Source of the DNA: Mycolicibacterium moriokaense
GTDB taxonomy: Bacteria > Actinomycetota > Actinomycetes > Mycobacteriales > Mycobacteriaceae
DNA: 64,000 nucleotides
NCBI RefSeq assembly: GCF_003201655.1
Contig: NZ_QJJU01000010.1
Span: 99,782-163,781 of the forward strand
Reading direction: 5' to 3'
The notes beneath the pieces are model-generated. The model was not told the origin of the DNA, ran no database searches, and saw nothing but the letters and a program-made list of their open reading frames with translations. Each line of letters opens with the position of its first letter. Positions within the stretch are counted from its first letter, which is position 1. Positions 8,820 through 20,700 of this stretch are shown piece after piece. The translations under genes and the position numbers were made by a program.

Positions 8820-9986
8820 CTAACCCAGTATCAAACCGGAGGTCGGGACGCCGGTGCCGGCTGTCACGAGCACGTGCTCGACGTTGTCGACCGGATTGAC
8901 CGAGGTGCCCCTGAGCTGGCGAACACCCTCGGCGATGCCGTTCATCCCGTGGATGTACGCCTCACCGAGTTGGCCGCCGTGCGTGTTGATCGGCAATCTG
9001 CCGCCAACCTCGATGGCACCGTCGGCGATGAAGTCCTTCGCCTCACCCCTGCCGCAGAAACCCAACTCCTCCAACTGGATCAGCGTGAACGGGGTGAAGT
9101 GGTCATAGAGGATCGCGGTTTGGATATCGGCAGGCTTCAGACCCGACTGCGACCACAGCTGCTCGCCGACCAGCCCCATTTCGGGCAGGCCCAGCTCTGG
9201 CCGGTAGTAGCTGACCATCGAGTACTGGTTGGGGCTTGACCCCTGCGAGGCGGCCTCGATGATCGCAGGCCGGTGCTTGAGATCCTTGGCCCGCTCTGGC
9301 GACGTCACGACGATTGCGACGGCACCGTCGGTCTCCTGGCAGCAGTCGAGTAACCGGAGCGGTTCGGCGATCCACCGCGAATTCTGGTGGTCCTCAATGG
9401 TGATCGGCTTCTCGTAGAAGTAGGCCTTCGGGTTCTTGGCCGCATGTTTACGGTCGGCCACCGAGACCGCGCCGAAGTCCTTGCTCGTCGCCCCGGAAAG
9501 GTGCATGTACCGCTTCGCGATCATCGCGACTTGTGCCGCTGGCGTCGAAAGGCCGTGCGGATAGGAGAACGAGTTGTCCACACCCGTGGAATCGGCATTC
9601 TCGACCAAGCGCATCTGCACCTGCCCGAATCGCGTTTCCGAGCGTTCGTTGAAGGCCCGGTATGCGACAACGCAATCCGCGACACCGGTCGCCACCGCAA
9701 TGGCCGCCTGCTGAATCGTCGCGCAGGCGGCGCCGCCACCGTGATGGATCTTGGAGAAGAACTTCAAGTCCCCGATGCCTGTGGCCCGCGCGACGGCGAC
9801 TTCGGTGTTCGAGTCCATCGTGAAGGTCACCATGCCGTCGACGTCAGCGGGGGTGAGTCCGGCGTCCTTTAACGCATCCAGCACCGCCTCGGCGGCCAGC
9901 CGAAGCTCGCTGCGACCGGAGTTCTTCGAGAAATCGGTGGCGCCGATGCCGACGATCGCCGCCTTCCCTGACAGTTCACCCGGCAT
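8820..9986 (-). CDS. ltp2: Thiolase-like retro-aldolase of steroid side-chain degradation
   Basis: Ltp2 is a thiolase-fold lyase that, with the DUF35 domain of ChsH2, cleaves 17-hydroxy-3-oxo-4-pregnene-20-carboxyl-CoA into androstenedione and propionyl-CoA. The 388-residue reading starts at ATG 9986, where it overlaps the chsH1 stop by 1 nt (TGATG); the longer frame from 10127 runs through chsH1. Thiolase-superfamily features include AAIVGIGATDFSKNSG at the start and HHGGGAACATIQQAA near residue 78, where canonical thiolases have the nucleophilic cysteine region. A C-terminal NTHGGQLGEAYIHG replaces the usual GHPxGATG. It is the last gene of the cyp125-chsE1-chsE2-chsH2-chsH1-ltp2 (igr) operon. 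Confidence 0.95.
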   Translation of the reverse strand: MPGELSGKAAIVGIGATDFSKNSGRSELRLAAEAVLDALKDAGLTPADVDGMVTFTMDSNTEVAVARATGIGDLKFFSKIHHGGGAACATIQQAAIAVATGVADCVVAYRAFNERSETRFGQVQMRLVENADSTGVDNSFSYPHGLSTPAAQVAMIAKRYMHLSGATSKDFGAVSVADRKHAAKNPKAYFYEKPITIEDHQNSRWIAEPLRLLDCCQETDGAVAIVVTSPERAKDLKHRPAIIEAASQGSSPNQYSMVSYYRPELGLPEMGLVGEQLWSQSGLKPADIQTAILYDHFTPFTLIQLEELGFCGRGEAKDFIADGAIEVGGRLPINTHGGQLGEAYIHGMNGIAEGVRQLRGTSVNPVDNVEHVLVTAGTGVPTSGLILG

Positions 9987-10387
9987 CAGGCACCCCCGAT
10001 GGTAAGCGTCGCGGTCGCGATGACGTGATCGCCAAGACTGTTGCTGCCAACGACTTTCAATGTGATCAACCCGTCGTCGACCGCGGTCACTTCGCCCTTG
10101 AAAGTGATGGTGTCGTACGCGTACCACGGCACACCGAGTCGAAGGGAGATCGACTTGATGATCGCGTTCGGTCCTGCCCAGTCAGTGACGTAACGCTGAA
10201 CCAAACCGGTGTCGGTCAGGATGTTGACGAAGATGTCCTTCGACCCCTTCGCCTGCGCCTTGTCGCGATCGTGATGCACATCCTGGTAATCGCGCGTGGC
10301 GATCGCCGTCGACACAATGAATGTCGGGTCGCCATACAGCGACAGTTCGGGCAGCTTGGTGCCCACTGAGATCGAAGGAGCGCTCAT
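9986..10387 (-). CDS. chsH1: Steroid enoyl-CoA hydratase subunit ChsH1
   Basis: The 133-residue MaoC-like hot-dog protein is the catalytic subunit of the ChsH1-ChsH2 hydratase, which hydrates the 17(20)-unsaturated C22 CoA ester. I start at ATG 10387, in the chsH2 stop overlap (ATGA, 4 nt). The ATRDYQDVHHDRDKAQ segment near residue 33 carries the Asp/His residues of the hydratase active site. The gene ends one base inside the ltp2 start. The shortness (a single hot-dog domain) is normal here, because ChsH2 supplies the second domain of the functional pair. Confidence 0.94.
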   Translation of the reverse strand: MSAPSISVGTKLPELSLYGDPTFIVSTAIATRDYQDVHHDRDKAQAKGSKDIFVNILTDTGLVQRYVTDWAGPNAIIKSISLRLGVPWYAYDTITFKGEVTAVDDGLITLKVVGSNSLGDHVIATATLTIGGA

Positions 10388-11364
10388 GCTCCAGCCTCCT
10401 CGCTGGGCTCCCATGCATACAGCGTCCACGCCGGGCCCGAATCACCTTCGGGGAAGTCGATATACGTTGCGCGCACGGGCATTCCGATCTCCACGGTGGC
10501 GGGGTCGACGTCACGGAGCTCACCGAGAATCCGAACGCCCTCCTCGAGTTCGACGAGTGCGATCACGAACGGCAGCGTGCGGCCTGGCACCTTCGGTGCG
10601 TGGTGCACGACGAAGCTGAACACCTCGCCCTTGCCGCTTGCAACCACGTAGTCGGTCGGGACTTCCTTGTCGGCCCACAGTGCAGGCACCGGCGGATGCT
10701 GCAGGGTGTCGTCGGCACGCTTCTGAATGCGGAGTTCGTGTGCGTTGACGCCGTCCCAGAAGAACTTCGTATCGCGCGACGATGCGGGCCGCATCATCGA
10801 GGCGGCGTCGAGATCGTCAGGGACGGGCGACGCGCCCGTCTCTTGATCGGCGGGCCTGAACTTCATGATGCGCCACATCATCTCGGCGACCGGATCGTCT
10901 ACGTCATCACCGACCGTCCAGGTGATCTTCTGCGTGATGAAGAAACTCTCGCCAAGTGCGGTTCGCTTCGGTCCGACGACGTCGGTCAGCTCCGCGGCAA
11001 CGCTGACCTCCTCACCCGGCCGCAGGTAGCGATGGTAGGTCTGCTCACAGTTGGTCGCGACGACGCCGATATAGCCTGCGTCGTCGAACAATTCCATGAT
11101 CTTGCCCAGCGGATCATCATCCGGGCGAGATCCGCTGAGGCCGAACATCGTCCAGACCTGGATCATCGCAGGCGGTGCGACAATCCCTGGGTGGCCAGCG
11201 GACCTAGCGGCCGCCTCGTCGACATAGATGGGGTTCTTGTCGCCGATCGCGTCGAGCCAGTGATCGACCATCGGCTGGTTGACCGGATGGCGACCTACCC
11301 GTGGCTTGCTCTTGCCATCGGCCTTGACCCGTTCGGCCGCCTGTTGGATGTCCTCGACGGTCAC
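10384..11364 (-). CDS. chsH2: Steroid enoyl-CoA hydratase subunit ChsH2 (MaoC + DUF35)
   Basis: The 326-residue two-domain protein has an N-terminal MaoC-like domain (about 1-170) and a C-terminal DUF35 OB-fold domain (about 205-326). The first pairs with ChsH1 to form the hydratase; the second docks Ltp2 and activates the retro-aldol cleavage. Visible are PAMIQVWTM in the MaoC part and VPALWADKEVPTDY at the DUF35 start. The usual zinc-ribbon cysteines before the OB fold are absent. It is tightly coupled: 4-nt overlaps on both sides (chsE2 upstream, chsH1 downstream). Confidence 0.95.
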   Translation of the reverse strand: MTVEDIQQAAERVKADGKSKPRVGRHPVNQPMVDHWLDAIGDKNPIYVDEAAARSAGHPGIVAPPAMIQVWTMFGLSGSRPDDDPLGKIMELFDDAGYIGVVATNCEQTYHRYLRPGEEVSVAAELTDVVGPKRTALGESFFITQKITWTVGDDVDDPVAEMMWRIMKFRPADQETGASPVPDDLDAASMMRPASSRDTKFFWDGVNAHELRIQKRADDTLQHPPVPALWADKEVPTDYVVASGKGEVFSFVVHHAPKVPGRTLPFVIALVELEEGVRILGELRDVDPATVEIGMPVRATYIDFPEGDSGPAWTLYAWEPSEEAGA

Positions 11365-12524
11365 CTGGGGACCCTCGGCACCTTCAGTCCGGACGCGGCG
11401 ATCATCTCTCGCATCACCTCGTTCACACCTCCACCGAATGTAATGACCAGATTCCGCTTCGTTTGACTATCGAGCCACTTCAGCAGCTCGGCGGTATCCG
11501 GTTCGGCAGGATCGCCGTACTTTCCGACGATCTCCTCGGCCAGTCGGCCGACGTACTGAACACGCTCGGTGCCAAACACTTTGGTCGAAGCGGCGTCGGC
11601 CACGTTGATGTCGTCACCGCCCGCCGCCACCTGCCAGTTGAGCAACTCGTTGATTCGCCAGATCGCGTGGATCTCACCGAGCGAGCGGCGCACGTCCTCG
11701 TGGTCGATCGGCGTCACGCCGTTGCCGCCGGGCTTGGACGCCCAGGTGTGGATGCGGTCGTAGATACTCGCGAACCGGCCTGCGGGGCCGAGCATCACCC
11801 GCTCGTTGTTGAGCTGGGTGGTGATCAGCCGCCAGCCGCCGTTCTCCTCGCCGACGAGCATGTCGGCGGGAACCCGGACGTCGCTGTAGTACGTGGCATT
11901 GGTGTGGTGCGCGCCGTCGGAAAGGATCATCGGCGTCCAGGAGTAGCCGGGATCCTTGGTGTCGACGATGAGAATCGAGATTCCCTTGTGCTTCACCGCT
12001 TCCGGATCTGTGCGGCAAGCCAGCCAGATGTAGTCGGCGTCATGGCCGCCGGTGGTGAAGACCTTCTGCCCGTTGACGATGTACTCGTCGCCCTGGCGGA
12101 TCGCGGTGGTGCGCAACGATGCGAGGTCGGTGCCCGCCTCCGGTTCGGTGTAGCCGATCGCGAAGTGAACGTCACCGGTGAGGATCCCCGGCAAGAACTT
12201 CTTCTTCTGTTCCTCGCTGCCGAATCTCTGCAAGGTCGGCCCGACGGTCTGCAGCGTGACCGCGGGCAGCGGCACGTCGGCGCGATGGGCTTCGTTGACG
12301 AAGATCTGCTGCTCGATCGGTCCGTAGCCGAGTCCGCCGAATTCCTTGGGCCAGCCGACGCCGAGCTTGCCGTCGGAGCCCATCCGCTTGATCACCGCCC
12401 GGTAGGCCTTGCCGTGCCGGTCGGCCTCCATCTCCTTGTACTCGTCGGCCGAGATCAGGTTCGAAAAGTACTGCCGCATTTCGGCTTGCAGTTGCCGTTG
12501 CTCGGGTGTCAGTTCGATGAACAT
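11361..12524 (-). CDS. chsE2: Acyl-CoA dehydrogenase subunit ChsE2 (FadE29)
   Basis: The 387-residue acyl-CoA dehydrogenase subunit forms an alpha2beta2 complex with ChsE1 (FadE28) that desaturates the three-carbon side chain of the C22 steroid CoA ester. The FAD-domain signature AIGYTEPEAGTDLASL lies near residue 124, and a C-terminal FGGGVNEVMREMIA closes the fold. Its start at ATG 12524 lies inside chsE1 (16-nt overlap), and it overlaps chsH2 by 4 nt. This order and coupling match the igr operon of M. tuberculosis. It is regulated by KstR from the cyp125 promoter. Confidence 0.95.
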   Translation of the reverse strand: MFIELTPEQRQLQAEMRQYFSNLISADEYKEMEADRHGKAYRAVIKRMGSDGKLGVGWPKEFGGLGYGPIEQQIFVNEAHRADVPLPAVTLQTVGPTLQRFGSEEQKKKFLPGILTGDVHFAIGYTEPEAGTDLASLRTTAIRQGDEYIVNGQKVFTTGGHDADYIWLACRTDPEAVKHKGISILIVDTKDPGYSWTPMILSDGAHHTNATYYSDVRVPADMLVGEENGGWRLITTQLNNERVMLGPAGRFASIYDRIHTWASKPGGNGVTPIDHEDVRRSLGEIHAIWRINELLNWQVAAGGDDINVADAASTKVFGTERVQYVGRLAEEIVGKYGDPAEPDTAELLKWLDSQTKRNLVITFGGGVNEVMREMIAASGLKVPRVPR

Positions 12525-13522
12525 TGCGCTCCCACCAGGTCGAGGCGATGAGACGGACCGCCCACCAGCCGGGCCAGGTCCTTGATCGTGGAGTAATAGC
12601 GGTCCATCGGATAGTCGATGTCCATACCCATGCCGCCGTGCAGGTGATGACAGATCTGCATCACCGGGGGTGCCTGCGAGGCCAGCCAGTAGCCGAGGAC
12701 ATCGAGATCGTCATCCGCGTCACGACCCTCCGACAGCCGCCACACGACCGACGTCGCCGCCAAAGTCAAGGTGCGCGAAGTGATGTACACCTCGGCGAGC
12801 TGTGCGGCAACCGTCTGGAATGTCGAAAGCGGCTTGCCGAACTGTTGTCGGCTGGCCACGTAGTCGGCGGTCAGCCGCAGCGCACCCGCGACAAGGCCGG
12901 ATGCGAACGCTCCAATCGCGGCCAGCGCCAACTGGTTTACCCGGTGCACCTTGGCGTCCTCCAGCACCCCGTCTGCCGCAGCATCGGAGAACGTCACGGT
13001 GTACTCGTCGCCGCCGTTGGACGTCGGCGTCTTCGTCAGCTGCACACCGTCGGCATTCGGCGACACCACCACGACGGCGTTGTCCGCCGTCACGACGAGC
13101 CACTCCGCTTGCCCCGCATACGGAACCGCGACCTTGGTGCCGTTGAGCTTGCCGCCCGCAAATGTCGTCGACGGCCGATCCGGCAACGGCGCTCCTGGCT
13201 CATTGAGCGCGGCGGTCAGCACCGAGCCCTTCGCGACACCTGCCAGGTAGCGGTCCTGCTGTGCGTCGGACGCCAGGTCCAGCAGCACGACGGTGCCGAG
13301 GCCGAGCGTGGCCAGTGCGGGGCTGATGGTGCCATGCCTGCCGACCTCGGTCAGCGCGGTCGCCACCTCAGACAGGCCGAGGCCGTCACCACCGAGTCGC
13401 TCGGGCACGGCGAACGCCGTCACACCTCCTGCGACCAAGGCATCCCAGCTGTTGTCCCGGTCCAGCACGGAAGTCACGACGTCGGCGACAGCCTGCTGCT
13501 CCGGGTCCGGTGTGAAATCCAC
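12509..13522 (-). CDS. chsE1: Acyl-CoA dehydrogenase subunit ChsE1 (FadE28)
   Basis: The 337-residue partner of ChsE2 is shorter than a classical acyl-CoA dehydrogenase and lacks the full SEPxxGSD signature (only LNEPGAPLPD remains near residue 108). This is normal for one half of the actinobacterial heterotetrameric enzymes, where the flavin and catalytic residues are divided between subunits. The GTG at 13522 is preceded by AAGGAGG with 5 nt spacing. The C-terminal part has SRQQFGKPLSTFQTVAAQLAE and HLHGGMGMDIDYPM. It is downstream of cyp125 by 30 nt. Confidence 0.95.
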   Translation of the reverse strand: MDFTPDPEQQAVADVVTSVLDRDNSWDALVAGGVTAFAVPERLGGDGLGLSEVATALTEVGRHGTISPALATLGLGTVVLLDLASDAQQDRYLAGVAKGSVLTAALNEPGAPLPDRPSTTFAGGKLNGTKVAVPYAGQAEWLVVTADNAVVVVSPNADGVQLTKTPTSNGGDEYTVTFSDAAADGVLEDAKVHRVNQLALAAIGAFASGLVAGALRLTADYVASRQQFGKPLSTFQTVAAQLAEVYITSRTLTLAATSVVWRLSEGRDADDDLDVLGYWLASQAPPVMQICHHLHGGMGMDIDYPMDRYYSTIKDLARLVGGPSHRLDLVGAQCSSN

Positions 13523-13552
13523 CCGATCCTCCTTGATCTGGGAAGTTTGGCG

Positions 13553-14797
13553 CTATTGCGCGCCGGCGCCTGTGTAGTCCACCTGCCAGTGCTTTATTCC
13601 ATTGAGCCAGCCCGACATTAGCCGTTCGGGCTCACCGATCGGCTTGATCTCGGGCATGTGATCGGCGACCGCGTTGAAGATGAGATTGATGGTCATCCGG
13701 GCCAAGTTCGCGCCGATGCAGTAATGCGCGCCGGTGCCGCCAAACCCGACCTGCGGGTTCGGGTCGCGCAGGATGTTGAAGTCGTGTGGATTCTCGAAGA
13801 CCTCTTCGTCGAAGTTGGCCGAGCGGTAAGACATGACCACCCGCTGCCCCTTCTTGATCTGCACACCGGAGAGTTCGGTGTCCTCGAGCGCGGTGCGCTG
13901 GAACGCGGATACCGGTGTGGCCCAGCGGATGATCTCGTCGGCTGCAGTGGCTGGGCGCTCTTTCTTGTAGAGCTCCCACTGCTCGGGGTGCTGCGAGAAC
14001 GCGATCATGCCGTGGGTGATGGAGTTGCGCGTGGTCTCATTGCCCGCCACCGCGAGCATCACCACGAAGAAGCCGAACTCGTCGTCGGAGAGCTTCTCGC
14101 CGTCGATATCGGCCTCGACCAGTTGGGTGACGATGTCCTCGCCGGGATTCTTACTGCGGTCGTCGGCCATTTGCATCGCGTACTGGATCAGCTCGATCGA
14201 TGACATCGCCGGGTCGACGTGGGCATACTCCGGGTCCTCGCCAGCGGTCATCTCGTTGGACCACCGGAACAACTTGTCGCGGTCCTCCTGCGGCACGCCC
14301 AGCAGGCCGGCGATGGCCTGCAGCGGCAGCTCGCAAGAGACCTGCTCGACGAAGTCACCGGAGCCCTCGGCGGCGGCTGCCTCCACAATCTTCTGGGCAC
14401 GTTCGGCGAGTTCAGCCTCCAGCCGGCCGATCGCGCGTGGGGTGAAGCCGCGCGAGATGATCTTTCGCAGCCGGGTGTGCTGCGGCGCGTCCATGTTCAA
14501 CAGGACGGCCTTCTGAAGGTCGATCGCGTCGCGCGTCATCGCCTGCGGCCACGTCGGGATGGCTCCGTCCGGCGAGCTGCCGAAGTCGTCGCTGCGCTTG
14601 GACACGTCCTTGACGTCGGCGTGCTTGGTGACCAGCCAGTAGCCGTTGTCACCGAACCCGCCGGTTCCGCCTGGCACGTCGACCCAGTGGACGGGCTCGG
14701 ACTTGCGCAACTCGGCGAGTTCGGCGACGGGCAGGCGCTCAAGATTCAGGTTCGCGTCGAGGAAGTCGAAGTCAGCCGGAATATTGGGGGGTGCCAT
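13553..14797 (-). CDS. cyp125: Steroid C26-monooxygenase, cytochrome P450 CYP125
   Basis: CYP125 oxidises the terminal C26/C27 methyl of cholesterol or cholestenone to the acid, starting side-chain degradation. The 414-residue form from ATG 14797 has GAGGAG about 10 nt upstream and avoids overlapping the KstR box. P450 landmarks are AGNETTRNSITHG (I helix), EIIRW (the ExxR pair) and the haem loop GFGGTGAHYCIGANLAR with the ligand cysteine at residue 360. The N-terminus is shorter than the annotated M. tuberculosis protein. It is first in the igr operon. The electron donor is not encoded in this window, apart from KshB, which serves another enzyme. Confidence 0.96.
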   Translation of the reverse strand: MAPPNIPADFDFLDANLNLERLPVAELAELRKSEPVHWVDVPGGTGGFGDNGYWLVTKHADVKDVSKRSDDFGSSPDGAIPTWPQAMTRDAIDLQKAVLLNMDAPQHTRLRKIISRGFTPRAIGRLEAELAERAQKIVEAAAAEGSGDFVEQVSCELPLQAIAGLLGVPQEDRDKLFRWSNEMTAGEDPEYAHVDPAMSSIELIQYAMQMADDRSKNPGEDIVTQLVEADIDGEKLSDDEFGFFVVMLAVAGNETTRNSITHGMIAFSQHPEQWELYKKERPATAADEIIRWATPVSAFQRTALEDTELSGVQIKKGQRVVMSYRSANFDEEVFENPHDFNILRDPNPQVGFGGTGAHYCIGANLARMTINLIFNAVADHMPEIKPIGEPERLMSGWLNGIKHWQVDYTGAGAQ

Positions 14798-14816
14798 AGG
14801 GGGTGTTCTCCTCAAT

Positions 14817-14830
14817 TGCAACGTGTTCTA
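14817..14830. promoter_or_regulatory. KstR operator of the cyp125 (igr) operon
   Basis: TGCAACGTGTTCTA fits TnnAACnnGTTnnA exactly. It lies 20 nt upstream of the cyp125 ATG, facing the igr operon. A second site follows at 14896 for fadA5. Confidence 0.88.
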
Positions 14831-14895
14831 GTGCCAGTAAAACATGCGTTCATCGCAGATCAAAGGCATGGGGACATCGCAGCTTGTCAGAGTAA

Positions 14896-14909
14896 TGAAA
14901 CGTGTTCTA
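14896..14909. promoter_or_regulatory. KstR operator of fadA5
   Basis: TGAAACGTGTTCTA fits TnnAACnnGTTnnA exactly and ends 10 nt before the fadA5 ATG. Such a short distance implies a very short leader or leaderless message. The 65-nt gap between the two sites suggests one operator per promoter. Confidence 0.88.
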
Positions 14910-14910
14910 G

Positions 14911-16082
<1,172 letters not shown>

Positions 16083-16083
<1 letters not shown>

Positions 16084-16460
16084 TGCCTGCCTCGGACGAC
16101 GAACGCATCGCGGCCGCGCAGGCCTACATCGATGCGCTGGTGAGCCACGATGCCGACAAGGTGCCGTTCGCGCCCGGCTGCGTCCGCATCGAGGTCGGGC
16201 TCAAGACCGGATTCTCTGGAGATCACTTGCGCCGCAGCCTGAATCGCGGGCCGCAGTACCGAATCATCCAGGCCACCACGGTGCCGGAGTTCACCGTCGA
16301 CGGCGATCAGGTTCGGGCTCAGTTCGACCTGGTGACCAAGCCGTCACTGGCAGGCACGCGGGTGGGCGCGCACATCGATGAGACGTTCCTCATCCCGGCC
16401 GCCGACGGGCAGATCCATCACATCCGCGCGGGAATCCGGCCCTTCCTGACCAAGTCGTAG
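16083..16460 (+). CDS. NTF2/SnoaL-like small protein after fadA5
   Basis: The 125-residue protein starts at GTG 16083, overlapping the fadA5 stop by one base (TAGTG). The sequence begins with a helix typical of the NTF2-like cone fold (ERIAAAQAYIDALVSHDADKVPFAP). Beta strands such as QYRIIQATTVPEFTVDGDQV and IDETFLIPAADGQIHHIRA follow, again typical of this fold. Such proteins are isomerases, hydratases or ligand-binding proteins acting on polycyclic substrates, and include the ketosteroid isomerase fold. The position after fadA5 makes a steroid ligand plausible. I see no conserved catalytic set and assign no reaction. In M. tuberculosis fadA5 is followed directly by ddn. Confidence 0.72.
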
Positions 16461-17650
<1,190 letters not shown>

Positions 17651-17743
17651 GCGTCACAGTTCCTTTGCCATCGGAAGGTTTTCAGGATTAGCCGAAATCT
17701 TCCTGGGTATTTGTCGGCACCCCGCTGTCATAATTCTGTGTAT

Positions 17744-17759
17744 GGTCGACCGTTCGACC
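17744..17759. promoter_or_regulatory. Inverted repeat upstream of the CAR-like gene
   Basis: GGTCGA and TCGACC arms with a 4-nt centre lie 24 nt before the ATG at 17783. The rest of the 17651-17782 gap contains no KstR or KstR2 match. It may be an operator for an unidentified regulator. Confidence 0.35.
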
Positions 17760-17782
17760 TGCACTAACTGGGGGGCATTGAC

Positions 17783-20700
17783 ATGTCTGACTCGTCATCG
17801 CTGCTTACAACCGCGGAGTGGACCGCGGAGGACTCGTTTCCGATTCTCGAACTAACCGTCGGGGGGTTGCTGCGCGAGACGGCCGCGCGCGCACCCGATG
17901 CGGTCGCACTTGTGACCGGCATGCCAGAAGCTGCGGACAGACGCAGGTGGACGTACGCCGAACTGCTTGAGGAGTCTGAACGCGCGGCACGAGCCCTGCT
18001 CGGGCGATTCGCGCCGGGCGACCGTGTCGCGGTATGGGCCAACAACGTCCCGGAATGGGTGTTTCTCGAACTTGCCGCCGGGCTTGCCGGGATCACACTC
18101 GTCACCGTCAACCCGGTTCTGCGCGCAGAGGAAGTGGCGTATGTGCTGCATCACTCGCGATCGGATGGCATCTTCTACGTGCCCGAGTTTCAAGGCCTGC
18201 GCATGGCAGAGACGCTCGAGGAAATTGAGGGTGAACTGCCCGCACTGCGTGAAAAGGTCTCATTCGCCGACTGGGAGGCGTTCTGCGCCGGCGGCTCACC
18301 GACTCAACCGCTGCCGGACGTCGATCCAGGCGCTGCCGCACAGATCCTCTACACCTCCGGCACCACCGGCCGGCCGAAGGGGGCAGTCCTTCACCACCGC
18401 GGCGTCGTCAATAGCGCGCGGGTTTATGTCGATGCCCTCAACACGCACGGCATGGTTCAGGTGTGTGGCATGCCGTTGTTCCATATCGTCGGATGCGGCC
18501 TTACCGTCCTCGGAACGATCGCGAGTGCCGGCACCCTCGTGCTGATGCCGTACTTCGACCCGGGCCTACTGATCCAGCTTCTTGAAGAGGAGCGCGGCGA
18601 GTGCTTTTTCGGTGTGCCAACCATGCTCATTGCCTGCCTCGAACATCCCTCGCTGGCCGATACGGATGTGTCGTCGGTGCGAATCATCGTGGCGGCCGGT
18701 GCCCCCGTGTTGCCCGCGCTGGTATCGCGCCTCGAGGACGCGTTCGACGCGCGGCTGTGCATCGGCTTCGGCCAGACGGAGACGTCGGGATGCGTCACAT
18801 TGGTCCTGCCCGACGACGAGCCGGAGGAAAGATACAACAGCATAGGCAAGGCCGTCGCCCAGACAGACATGAAAGTGATCGACCCCGCGACGGGCGAGAC
18901 TGTCGGCCCCGACGTCGACGGGGAGCTTTGCACCCGTGGGTATTTCGTGATGAAGGGCTATTTCGACAACCCCGATGCGACGGCGGCTGCGATCGACGCC
19001 GATGGCTGGCTGCACACCGGTGACCTCGCCGCGATGGATAGCCGTGGCTACTGCCGGATCACCGGTCGGCTCAAGGACATGATCATCCGTGGCGGCGAGA
19101 ACATCTATCCGCGCGAAATCGAGCAGGTGCTGTTCGAGCACGGCGATGTCGCCGACGTCGCCGTTGTCGGCGTCCCCGACACGACATGGGGCGAACAGGT
19201 GGTCGCGTTCGTTCGACCGGCGGAGGGACGAAGCCCCGACCCCGACCGGCTCCGCGAGTATTGCCACGAACGCCTTGCACCGCACAAGGTTCCGCTCCAT
19301 TGGCTCACCGTCGACGAATTCCCGACGACACCGTCGGGCAAGGTTCAGAAGTTCCTGCTGCGTGAGAAGTTCGCGGCCAACACGGCCGTTCCCGCGGCCA
19401 GTGCCGAGGATCAAGAGGAATTATTGGCCTCGTTGCGAAATGGCGGAGCTGATCAACCCGTCCCTGAGGCCGTCCAACTCGCAATACGGGCGACGCTGGG
19501 ATGTCGACCCGAGGAACTGAGCGGCGGTACGCGGTTTATCGATGTGGGCGGCGATTCTTTGTCAGCGCTGAAGATCTCGAGGCTCCTAGAAGAGATCTTC
19601 GACACGGAGGTACCGGTCGGCGTGATCATCAACCCGACAAACGACCTCGATCGACTCGCGAATTACGTTGAGAAAAACCGCAGTAACGGACGGACACGCA
19701 CGACGTTCGCGTCGGTACATGGCAGGAGCACATCCGAGGTACACGCGAGCGACCTCACACTTGACAAGTTCATCGACTCCCAGATACTTGCCGACGTTGC
19801 GAACCTGGGACGCCCGAGCGGTGCTCCTCAGACAGTGCTGTTGACCGGTGCAACGGGATATCTCGGTCGATTCCTGTGTATGGAATGGCTGAAGCGGCTT
19901 AGCCAAACAGGCGGGACGTTGCTCTGCATTGCCCGCGGACGCGACCCTGGCGCAGCACGAGAGAGGATCGCCGCCGCCCTCGATCGGGGTGACCCCGACC
20001 TGACCCGCGAATTTCAAACCCTGGCAGCGGATCACCTGGAGGTGCTGGCCGGTGACGTCGATGAGCCGAACCTTGGCTTGGACGTGGCCACCTGGAATCG
20101 GTTGGCCGACAAGGTCGACCTGATCGTCCACCCCGCTGCTCTTGTCAACCATGTGTTGTCCTACCGCCAATTGTTCGGCGCCAATGTGGTGGGCACTGCG
20201 GAGGTCATCCGCTTGGCCCTGACCTCAAAGCTCAAGCCGCTCAACTATGTTTCTACCGTCGCGGTGGCCTTCAATGGCGATGACGTGCTCGGCGAAGATG
20301 TCGATATTCGTGCCGCGAGCGCGGTGCGCAAGATCGACGACACGTACGCCAACGGCTACGCGAACAGCAAATGGGCCAGCGAGGTACTGATCCGGGAAGC
20401 CCACGCTCTGTGTGGCCTACCGGGTGCGGTCTTCCGGTGCGACATGATCTTGGCCCATAGCCGTTATGCCGGGCAGCTGAATGTGTCTGACCTCTTCACC
20501 CGGCTGATGTTGAGTTTGGTTGCCACGGGCATCGCGCCGCGTTCCTTCTATGAATTCGATGGCCATGGACACGGGGCGAGGGCACATTACGACGGCCTCC
20601 CTGTCGATTTCATCGCCGAGGCGATCACGACGCTGGGTGCCAATGCAACCGACGGGTTCCACACTTACAACGTCGTGAATCCGCACGACGACGGCATCTC

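Noticed and set aside
10321..11466. A 381-codon plus-strand frame opposite chsH2
   Set aside because: It is a shadow of the coupled chsH1-chsH2-chsE2 genes and has no RBS or protein motif.
12524..13621. A 365-codon plus-strand frame opposite chsE1
   Set aside because: It is antisense to a syntenic, functionally understood subunit; composition is His/Arg/Gln-rich as expected for a GC shadow.
17651..17782. A KstR or KstR2 site controlling the CAR-like gene
   Set aside because: No AACnnGTT or CAAGnnCTTG core occurs in this gap. Only the unrelated GGTCGA/TCGACC repeat is present.
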